A stretch of 64,000 nucleotides of DNA. Source: Spongilla lacustris. Lineage: Eukaryota; Porifera; Demospongiae; Spongillida; Spongillidae. Below, piece after piece: positions 15,001 through 27,200 of this stretch; position 1 is the stretch's first letter; each line of letters begins with the position of its first letter. The translations under genes and the position numbers were made by a program. The stretch is from positions 6,521,045 through 6,585,044 of the forward strand of contig OX442435.1 of NCBI GenBank assembly GCA_949361645.1, given 5' to 3'. Under the pieces are notes generated by a model, which did no database searches, had not been told where the DNA came from, and saw only the letters and a program-made list of their open reading frames with translations.

Positions 15001-18000
15001 ATTTCAGACTTGCATTTTGCTGATACTAAAACCTGTCCTACATAAAATATTGAATGTGTGTAGGGGTTATGATGCAGTTAGTTCAGCATTTAAATGACCA
15101 GCAATGTAATTGCCACATATTTAGACATGGACTGCATGGAAAATTATGCAATTGACATGATTACATGACATTATGTATTCACAGTTCCATCATCACCTCA
15201 AAACTTCTCTCTGTCTCCTGTTGCTGGTTCACCATCTCAACTGTCTGCTAGTTGGTCTGCACCTATACCCAAGAATGGTATCATCACTGGGTACTCTGTG
15301 TACTGCAACACTTCTGCTAATCAATCATATTCTGAGCAAGTGATTGGATCAAATGTGCCCACCATCAGATCTGTAGTGAATGGGACAACACTGGCTGTTA
15401 CACTCTCTGGACTCAGCTCATACACTCAATATAGTTGTTATGGGACTGCTAACACATCAGTGGGAATAGGAAGTCCTTCGAATATATCCACTGCTCAAAC
15501 TAGTCAATCTGGTAAATCATCCTTTCTTTTTCTTAGTTCAGTATTAAATGACAATGCAGGTACAATATACTTTTTTATTTTTAGGCATGAAATGTTATAA
15601 CCAACAAACATTGCAGTAACTGATTTGCATACATAATACCATCCATTAAGCTATTGATTCACAGTTCCATCATCACCTCAAAACTTCTCTCTGTCTCCTG
15701 TTGCTGGTTCTCCATCTCAACTGTCTGTTAGTTGGTCTGCACCTATACCCAAAAATGGTATCATCACTGGTTACTCTGTGTACTGCAACACTTCTGCTAA
15801 TCAATCATATCCTGAGCAAGTGATTGGATCAAATGTGCCCACCATCAGATCTGTGGTGAATGGGACAACACTGGCTGTTACACTCACTGGACTCAACCCA
15901 TACACACAGTATAGCTGTTATGTGACTGCTAATACATCATTGGGACAAGGAAGCCCTTCAAACATACTCACTACTCAATCTAGTCAATCTGGTAAATCAA
16001 CAGTTTCTTTCTCACATGTCTTTAGTTCAATATTAAATGAAAATGTAGTAACAATATATTTTTAGGCAAGAAATGTTATAACTAACAAGCATTGCAGTAA
16101 CTGATTTGAATACATTAACCGATTGAATTCCAGTTCCATCATCACCTCAAAACTTCTCTCTGTCTTCTGTTGCTGGTTCTCCATCTCAACTGTCTGCTAG
16201 TTGGTCTGCACCTATACCCAAGAATGGTATCATCACTGGTTACTCTGTGTACTGCAACACTTCTGCTAATCAATCATATCCTGAGCAAGTGATTGGATCA
16301 AATGTATCCACCATGATGTCTGTAGTGAATGGGACAACACTGGCTGTTACACTCACTGGACTCAACCCATACACACAATATAGTTGTTATGTGACTGCTA
16401 ATACATCAGTGGGACAAGGAAGCCCTTCAACCATACTCACTGTACAAACTGCTCAGTCAGGTAATATCCACTAGTATATTCCTTATGTCCTGCAAGGACA
16501 AATGAATTCATGTTTGATGATGCTTGTGTCGACATCGTATTATTAATTAGCTCTGAATTCACTTTCTAAATCTCACTCTTGCATCTTGCGGATAGTAAAA
16601 TCTATCCAGTATAAAATATTTTTTCATGATAAGAGGTTAGGATGGGGTTCGTTTTAAGCATTTAAATGACAGGAAATGTAACTGCCACATATTTAGACCT
16701 GCACTGTGAGAAAAATGATACCTAACCTGTTTAATATCCCAACTGACATTGCTTAATGATAACATATATGCATATTCACAGTTCCGTCATCACCTCAAAA
16801 CTTCTCTCTGTCTCCTGTTGCTGGTTCTCCATCTCAACTGTCTGCTAGTTGGTCTGCACCTATACCTAAGAATGGTATCATCACTGGTTACTCTGTGTAC
16901 TGCAACACTTCTGCTAATCAATCATATCCTGATCAAGTGATTGGATCAAATGTGCCCACCATCATATCTGTAGTGGATGGGACAACACTTGCTGTTACAC
17001 TCACTGGTCTCAACCCATACACACAGTATAGCTGTTGTGTGACTGCTAATACATCAGTGGGACAAGGAAGCCCTTCAAACATACTCACTGTGCAAACTGG
17101 TAAATCCTTAGTGTTTCTCAAACTGATGGCTTTAGCTTAATATTATGTTACAATGCATTTATAATATGCATTGCAATATTATATAATAAATGAAAGATTG
17201 TAACTATAAAGCATTGCAGTATAACAGTTGAACTGATATGATTTCATTTGCATACATTTACAGTTATATCATCACCTCAAAACTTCACTCTGTCTCCTGT
17301 TGGTGGTTCTCCATCTCAACTGTCTGCTAGTTGGTCTGCACCTATACCTAAGAATGGTATCATCACTGGTTACTCTGTGTACTGCAACACTTCTGCTAAT
17401 CAATCATATCCTGAGCAAGTGATTGGATCAAATGTGCCCACCATCAGATCTGTAGTGAATGGGGCTACACTGGCTGTTACACTCACTGGACTCAACCCAT
17501 ACACTCAATATAGCTGTTATGTGACTGCTAATACATCAGTGGGACAAGGAAGCCCTTCAACCATGCTCACTGTGCAAACTGTTCAATCTGGTAATAACCA
17601 TTACTTATAAAGATTATTCACCTGTTGTTCTGTATTAATTGATTTTTGAGGCATTTTATGTTCGTATCTCATTACTAACCATTTCTGCAATGAATACTCA
17701 ATCAACAGTGCTCATGCACAGTAAAACCCATCCTGTTTAAAGATCTTTTGCATGCCACTAGGGGTTGCAATGGATTTAATTGAACATTTAAATGTCAATT
17801 CGAGATCGTAAAAAATTTCTATAATTTTCCAACTGACAGATATGTGTTCTTATATTCACAGTTCCATCATCACCTCAAAACTTCTCTCTGTCTCCTGTTG
17901 CTGGTTCTCCATCTCAACTGTCTGTTAGTTGGTCTGCACCTATACCCAAGAATGGTATCATCACTGGTTACTCTGTGTACTGCAACACTTCTGCTAATCA

Positions 18001-18244
18001 ATCATATCCTGAGCAAGTGATTGGATCAAATGTGCCCACCATCAGATCTGTAGTGAATGGGACAACACTGGCTGTTACACTCACTGGACTCAACCCATAC
18101 ACACAGTATAGTTGTTATGTGACTGCTAATACATCAGCAGGAGAGGGAAGCCCTTCAACAATACTCACTGCACAAACTGCTCAATCGGGTATTATTAAGT
18201 TTTAATATATATATATAATTATAATAATTATATATATATAATAA

Positions 18245-18275
<31 letters not shown>

Positions 18276-21200
18276 TTGGAATCTCTTTTTGTGCATATCT
18301 CATCCGCAACGATTTGTATAAATGAGAACTCATTTTTAATGCTTATAAAGAATAAAACTTGTCCTGAATTTTGCAGGTCAATAAGGGGTGCATTCAGTTG
18401 AAAATCGAAATCGGAACGTAGCTAAAATGTTTCTATTTAGACAAGTCTTAACATTCTTTGTAGTATAATATTCCAACTGACATATTATCCTATGTTTATA
18501 TTCACAGTTCCATCATCACCTCAAAACTTCTCTCTGTCTGCTGTTGCTGGTTCTCCATCTCAACTGTCTGCTAGTTGGTCTGCACCTATACCCAAGAATG
18601 GTATCATTACTGGGTACTCTGTGTACTGCAACACTTCTGCTAATCAATCATATCCTGAGCAAGTGATTGGATCAAATGTGCCCACCATCATATCTGTAGT
18701 GAATGGGACAACACTGGCTGTTACACTCACTGGACTCAACCCATACACACAGTATAGTTGTTATGTGACTGCTAATACATCAGTGGGACAAGGAGGCCTT
18801 TCAACCACACTCACTGTACAAACTGCTCAATCTGGTAAATCCATAACTTTTAATCTGACAGAAAAAATATGAATTCTTTGATCAGTAATACCAGTTGTAT
18901 ACAATATCTTCATCTATCATTGTTTGGGAATTCACAATAAGCAAGGGACATATTTTTATCTCATACAAAATTGAGACAAAATATGATTCAAGTGTAAAGA
19001 AATAAGGTGCCAGTTAATACATGCGCTTGATCATACATGTGGTTACTTGAGTACACTTCTTAGTCCAATATTTATGTATTTATGGTGACATGAATTGCAT
19101 GGGGCAAGTGTGTAGTAGTCAACAAGAACTTGTAAGTACATGCTGATTGGGGGACAGTATAATTTGTTCAAAGTTATCTTTCATTTTCAAGATGATAAGT
19201 TGAATAGGTGAAAGAATGGCCATGCAACTATTGCATACAATTTAGACATGCTTTGTCACAAATCATCATATTATTTGCATACATTTGCAGTTCCATCATC
19301 ACCTCAAAACTTCTCTCTGTCTGCCATTGCTGGTTCTCCATCTCAACTGTCTGCTAGTTGGTCTGCACCTATACCAAAGAATGGTATCATCACTGGGTAC
19401 TCTGTGTACTGCAACACTTCTGCTAATCAATCATATCCTGAGCAAGTGATTGGATCAAATGTACCCACCATCAGATCTGCATTGAATGGAGCAACACTGG
19501 CTGTTGCACTCACTGCACTCAACCCATACACACAATATATTTGTTATGTGACTGCTAATACATCAGTGGGACAAGGAAGCCTTTCAACTACACTTACAAT
19601 GCAAACGTTTCAGTCAGGTAAGTATTATAGAACTAGTGCTGCATCATTAATTAGTGTCAGCAATACCCCGTTAGCTTCAAGGGAACAAAAAAAGTTCGTA
19701 TTGTGCTCGACTCCAGGCCCACTTTCCCCATAGTCTTGGGTGAAAATAACTCGGGATAGGGTCGTTTCAAAGAGCTCCAATTGCACCAATAGCTGTAGAA
19801 TAAATTTACCTGCCGACTGCCCTTTGATGTCAGATATACAGGTTTGGCATACAGCTATAGGCCAAATTGGGTTTGTAACTGTTCGTTCGCTACATTTTTC
19901 TACTGCCAAAAGCGTTAATACATGGCTCACTCTGAACAAAAGCAGGCATCTGCTCGTGTCGGCTTATGTTGAAAGGAACATTTTGAAAAGCTTGGCGAGC
20001 GTGCTTTTAGAGCAGCTGCAAAGATGAAACATTGTGTTGCTGGGCATTAATAACACATTTAACTAGTATGTTACAATTTATAATGGCTGTATTTTTTTTA
20101 ATCATACAAACCTAGTTATGTATTCTACATGTCCTCTCATGTATTTTAATGTATGAGTTGTGCAGTAAAAAAAAGAATGAAAAAGATATCAAATCATTGA
20201 CTGTTAGTGGTATTTTGTAGCGTAGCAGCGCAAACCCAACTGCAGCCACGTGAGTAGCGTAGCAAGTTATTATAATCAAAAGAACCTCATTAAATACTAC
20301 AGCACATAAGGGTACTACATGTACATGCATGGTGCCGTGTGCAATAGACGTGTGCAATAGACGTATGCAATAGACGTGTAACTTACATATAGGATTTGAG
20401 GGCAATGGTGTTGTAAAAAGAAAGGGAACAAGTGAATAGACTAGAGATTTTATAAACACAAGATTCCTATATTTAGCAACAGAAATGTAATGCCGTTCCA
20501 AATATTATACTTGTTTTTAAATAACTATATTTAGGGATATTGCACATTCACACATAACACCTTGCATTATATACAATACATCAACAAACACATGTCTCCA
20601 TATATTCACAGTTCCATCATCACCTCAAAACTTCTCTCTGTCTCCTGTTGCTGGTTCTCCATCTCAACTGTCTGTTAGTTGGTCTGCACCTATACCCAAG
20701 AATGGTATCATCACTGGTTACTCTGTGTACTGCAACACTTCTGCTAATCAATCATATCCTGAGCAAGTGATTGGATCAAATGTGCCCGCCATAAGATCTA
20801 TACTGAATAGGACAACACTGGCTGTTACACTCACTGGACTCAACCCATACACACAATATAGTTGTTATGTAACTGCTAATACATCAGTGGGACAAGGAAG
20901 CCCTTCAACCATACTCACTGTACAAACTGCTCAGTCAGGTAATACCCATTACATATAAACATTATTCACCTTTTGTCCTTTATTGTGGCTTTTTGAGTTC
21001 GTATCTCATTACTAACCATCTCTATAAATGAAAACTCAATTGGCAGTGCTCATATACAGTAAAACCTGTCATGTATACAGGTATAATTGTTTAGGTCAAT
21101 AGCGGTCACTGGTAAGATGCATTTAATTTAATTGAACATTTAAATGACAATGTAACAATAATATGATGTTTTGTATTAAGAGATGCACCATGTGAAAGAT

Positions 21201-24200
21201 TATAACTAACATGCCATTGCAGTGTAAAATGACACGAATACATAATAATATCATTCGCAGTTCCATCATCACCTCAAAACTTCTCTCTGTCTGCTGTTGC
21301 TGGTACTCCATCTCAACTGTCTGCTAGTTGGTCTGCACCCATACCTAAGAATGGTATCATCACTGGGTACTCTGTGTACTGCAACACTTCTGCTAATCAA
21401 TCATATCCTGAGCAAGTGATTGGATCAAATGTGCCCACCATCATATCTGTAGTGAATGGGACAACACTGGCTGTTACGCTCACTGGACTCAACCCATACA
21501 CACAATATAGTTGTTATGTGACTGCTAATACATCAGTGGGACAAGGAAGCCCTTCAACCATACTCACTGTGCAATCTGCTCAATCAGGTAAATCAGTAAA
21601 TTGTAATCTGTGGTAGGGGGAAGGTGGAAGATCTTGAATGCCTGATCAGTAAACTGCTGAATTCAGGATTTTGGATACATCACACTGATTAAAAATAAAT
21701 AAAAATAAAGCGAATAAATCATGATGTACAAGTAATGTTTGTTTGCGATATCCATATCTTTATCCATCATTGTACGAGTTGATAATTAAATTTAATAAAA
21801 ACATGAAATACATACAATTAGATGATAAGTAATTAAAAAAAGAAATAACTGCGCTTCTGTGGTAGCTTCTGCAAATTGGTACACCTGGCCAGATCAACTC
21901 CTCCCTCCCTGGTGGCTGAAGCTCTAAGCTTATTTGACTCGGACATTCGGCGCTGCTTCACGGAATGTACTAGCGTGGATGTCTCAGACGTTGCCTGGCA
22001 CCAGGCACAGCTGAGTCCTAATAGAGGAGGCCTGGGTCTTCGCAGTCTTTACCACCATTCAAGTGCTTGCTTCATCGCGTCCATTAGCCAGTCAGGAATC
22101 GCCCTGGGAGCGAACCACCATTTGGAGCAGTCCATCGATGACCTCAACCATATCATTGGGGACTCCGATGCTGTAAGTGTCCAGGACATCCTTGATGCCC
22201 CACCACGCCAGAGGATCTTGTCATCCAAGATTGAGGACCAGCAGCTGAGGATGTTGTTTGACCTGGCGTCATCACCGGCACAGCATGCCCGTCTCCTCTC
22301 TGTGTCATCCCCCCATGCTTCAGCTTGGCTCTCAGTCATGCCCACACCCCAGCTCAACTTGCACCTGGAGCCGCCTGAATTCCAGGTGGCTCTTAAATGG
22401 TGGCTAGGATTGGACACCTCCCAAAACGCCCGTTGTTCCCTCTGTCCTTCACATGCCTTAGATCCCCTGGGTCATCACGCTCTCACGTGTAAAAGTGGTG
22501 GGGATCTAATTGTAAGGCACAATGCTCTGCGCGACACATTTTGGGAATCTTGCAAGCTGGCATGTATCGGGGGTCAACTTGAAGCAGGCAGTAGCCTAGA
22601 CGAAGAGGGTAGGCAAACTCGCCCAGCAGACATCCTGGTCCAGAACTGGGAGTTCGGCAAACCGGCAGCATTGGATTTCACTGTCACATCACCGCTAAAT
22701 CCCACTACTTTAAATGAAGCGAGTGTGACGGCTGGATCCGCTGCGTCGGCTGCTGAAGCCCGCAAACATGCCACCAACGATGCAAAATGCAACCGTTTGG
22801 GCTGGGTCTGCATCCCTTTAGCCGTGGAAACGTACGGGTGTTGGGGAGACGAAGCCATTAAGTGTCTTGACAGACTTGCTGCACGTATCGCTACTCGCAC
22901 GGCTCGTTCCAAGTCTTCGGCTGCATCGGCTTTGTACGGAAGGCTCAGCATCGTCCTTGTGAGAGCCAATGCAAGGGCCATATTAGCTAGGTCATCCACA
23001 GTTTTTTGACTCCTATTGTCTTAATTAAGGTTTGCGATATAGTTCATGATTATTATTATTAAAAATATTATATAACAAGACAATAAATTTACTCCATGAA
23101 TGAGGTCATTGTACGAGTTCATAATAACAAGGAACATAAATAGGTTTAATTATTACTGTCATTCTGGTAAGGAATAAGTGTTTTTTATGTCATGGTTGAG
23201 CAATAGGTAGATTGATGAGGCTAGTCTGTAGAGGTTAATAATTTGTAATTACATGTAATTGGAGACAGCATCATTAATACTCAATCATTATCAAGATCAT
23301 TTATTCATAAATGTGCAAAATGCCTATAGTTTGATATAAAAGTGGTAATGCAACTTTTGCATACATTTACAGTTCCATCATCACCTCAAAACTTCTATCT
23401 GTCTGCTGTTCGTGGTTCTCCATCTCAACTGTCTGCTAGTTGGTCTGCACCTATACCCAAGAATGGTATCATCACTGGGTACTCTGTGTACTGCAACACT
23501 TCTACTAATCAATCATATCCTGAGCAAGTGATTGGATCAAATGTGCCCACCATGATGTCTGTAGTGAATGGGACAACACTGGCTGTTACACTCTCTGGAC
23601 TCAACCCATACACACAGTATAGCTGTTATGTGAATGCTAGTACATCAGTAGGACAAGGAAGCCCTTCAATCATACTTACAGTGCAAACTTTTCAATCAGG
23701 TACCTATTATCAATTGTTTATCATTTGGAAATAACTGCAATGGTATTTTCAAATTCATGCAAGGCTTTACATTGTAATAGATCAAATAAATGCATATTTC
23801 TATATATTCACAGTTCCATCATCACCTCAAAACTTCTCTCTGTCTTCTGTTGCTGGTTCTCCATCTCAACTGTCTGCTAGTTGGTCTGCACCCATACCTA
23901 AGAATGGTATCATCACTGGTTACTCTGTGTACTGCAACACTTCTGCTAATCAATCATATCCTGAGCAAGTGATTGGATTAAATGTGCTCACCATTAGATC
24001 TGTAGTGAATGGGGCAACACCTGCTGTTGCACTCACTGGACTCAACCCATATACACAATATAGTTGCTGTGTGATTGCTAATACATCAGTTGGAATAGGA
24101 AGCCCTTCAGTTTTACTTACAGTACAAACTATTCAATCACGTAAGTAGTAATCATTTTATTTTACTCTTCCACTAATTTGCATTTGTGTTATATGCCTTC

Positions 24201-27200
24201 TTTTGAAGCAGCTAGAAGAGAAATAGTGAATAATACCTTGTGTTAGATTCCTTACATATATTTTCAGTTCCATCATCACCTCAAAACTTCTATCTATCTC
24301 CTGTTGCTGTTTCTCCATCTCAACTGTCTGCTAGTTGGTCTGCACCTATACCCAAGAATGGTATCATCACTGGGTACTCTGTGTACTGCAACACTTCTGC
24401 TAATCAATCATATCCTGAGCAAGTGATTGGATCAAATGTGCCCACCATCAGATCTGTAGTGAATGGGGCTACACTGGCTGTTACACTCACAGGACTCAAC
24501 TCATACATACAATATAGCTGTTATGTAACTGCTAATACATCAGTGGGAGAAGGAAGCCCTTCAACCATACTTACAGTGCAAACAGGTATGAATATAATTT
24601 GAAAGGACTAGAATATGCATGTTAAATTAGCTGTATGGCAGCTGCAGTTATTAAGGATGATAGCAGTGCCCTAGTCTTTGGTTGTCTTTCATATGAGATT
24701 TAGTGATAGTGTCACATTGATCTTTGCAAATTGATGTTGAATATTCAGCGCTGTGTAGTATTTCTTCAAAGATTTCATGTTCTGATTCAATCGAATACTT
24801 ATGGAACCAAATATATGGGCAAACATAGACAATCACATGTAGTTCTGAAGTTTATGGATCTATATAGACTATTGAAGAAAGAAGTTAATGATAAAATGTA
24901 TATATCGAGAAAGTATAAGTAGCTTATTTATCTGGTTTTACTGTAAAATGGCGTACTTTTCTTACAGTTCTATCAGCACCACAAAACTTCACTCTGTCTG
25001 CTATTGCTGGTTCTCCATCTCAACTGTCTGCCAGTTGGTCAGCACCTATACCTAGGAAAGCTATCATCACTGGGTACTCTGTGTACTGCAACACTTCTGC
25101 AAGTCAATCATACCCTGAGCAAGTGATTGGATCAAATATTCCCACCATCCGATCTGTTGTGAATGGGACAACACTGGCTGTTAAACTTACTGGACTTAAC
25201 CCATACACACAATATAGTTGCTATGTGACTGCTAATACATCAGTGGGACAAGGAAGCCCTTCAACTATACTAACTGTGCAAACTGCTCAATCAGGTAACT
25301 CCTCCATGCATTATTACATTTCTTAACATATTTGTATGCTAAAGATATGTTTCAATGCAGAGTAAGAAATTACTGATTGTATGATAAGGAAAATCAATTG
25401 ATCATCAATCTACCAATTATATTGGTGCACCATACTGCATACTGCACTTGTATCAGCATCCGACACCTTGTCTATGTATGCGTAAAATGCCTTACATGTC
25501 ATCCTTATTTAGCATAAAGTCTTCATAAGCATAATTTTTCTCATACATCTAGAATACAGATCTAGACCTGTAACATATTATAGATATGCATGTAGTATAA
25601 CTAATTATATTTACAGTTCCGTCATTGCCTATGAACTTCTCTCTGTCTGCTGTTGCTGGTTCTCCATCTCAATTGTTTGCCGCTTGGTCTGTGCCCATAC
25701 CTAGGAATGGTATCATCACTGGTTACTCTGTGTACTGCAACACTTCTGCTATCCAATCATATAATGAGCAAGTGATTGGATCAAATATTCCCACCATCAG
25801 ATCTGTAGTGAATGGGACAACACTGGCTCTTACACTCACTGGTCTCAACCCATACGCACAATATAGCTGCTATGTGACTGCTAATACATCAGCAGGAGAG
25901 GGAAACCCTTCTATGGTGGTCTCTACAAAAACATTTCAAAGAGGTGAGGTTCAATAGTTCATGCACAATATGTGGGTGGCATGCCTTCTACCTCCTTCGA
26001 TACGATTCACTATTTCTAATTGTATAGCAATGTGTGTTACAGAAACATTTTCAAGTGGCTTTCATTTCGAAATGCTATTGTGATATTACAATGAGTTTAA
26101 CATTCTGTGCAATGTTTTGTCTGCCTGAGAGATCTGACATCTAGTAAACTGTTCATTGGAGAGTTTTAAATCCACCATTTTCATTTGATATAATCATGTG
26201 CTTTTCACAAAGTGGTAGGCATTTGATATATCACATAACTTTCATGAGATACTACAGATAATTGGGCTTCGATGGGTTTATATATTATCCAGTTACAGCA
26301 TATGATATAATATAGCAACCCTGAAGTATAGCACCAAGTAGTTTGATTTTCACAGTGATCCTAAAGTTGCTCAACATCATTTATACTAATTTAAATGTTT
26401 TGCATGTGTTAAATAGTTCTAATTTTACATGCATATGCAATTAAGGTTCACTTTGTTACCGAACATTTCATGTCCCTCTGATGATACATCTACAGCTGAA
26501 GTTGTAGCATCCATTGGTACAGCAGTTGGGGCATCAGTCTCTGTCTTCTTTGTGGTGTCCTGTCTTGGAGTGTTGGTGGCTTCTGTTCTCTGCTACATTT
26601 CAAGAAGGTCCAAAGAATCACATAAACAAAGTTTAAATTCTGATCCTGCGTATGAGATGGGCATCATTAAGAAAATGAAGAGATGTGAGATGAATACAGA
26701 CACTGTATTTAGCTCACTTATTACAGAGATAGATGCACTCGAATCAAATATTGTGGAGATGAATACAGACACTGCATATGGCTCACATACTGTGGAGATG
26801 AAAATGGACACTGCATATGAACCAAATATTATAGAGACAAATACATACACTGCATATGAACCAAATATTATGGAGAGGAATACAGACACTGCGCATGGCT
26901 CACATACTGTGGAGATGAATACAAACACTGCATATGGCTCACATACTATGGAGAGGAATACAGACACTGCGTATGGCTCACATTCTGTGGAGATGAATAC
27001 AAACACTGCATATGGCTCACATACTATGGAGATGAATACAGACACTGTATATGAACCAAATATTATGGAGAGGAATACAGACACTGCGTATGGCTCACAT
27101 ACTGTGGAGATGAATACAAACACTGCATATGGCTCACATACTATGGAGAGGAATACAGACACTGCGTATGGCTCACATTCTGTGGAGATGAATATAAACA

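Noticed and set aside
19625..19939. 104-codon minus ORF in intron 19
   Set aside because: No recognisable domain and no supporting structure.
2764..25943. CRISPR-like array
   Set aside because: The regular repeats are FN3 coding exons with introns in a eukaryotic gene; there are no short repeat-spacer units.
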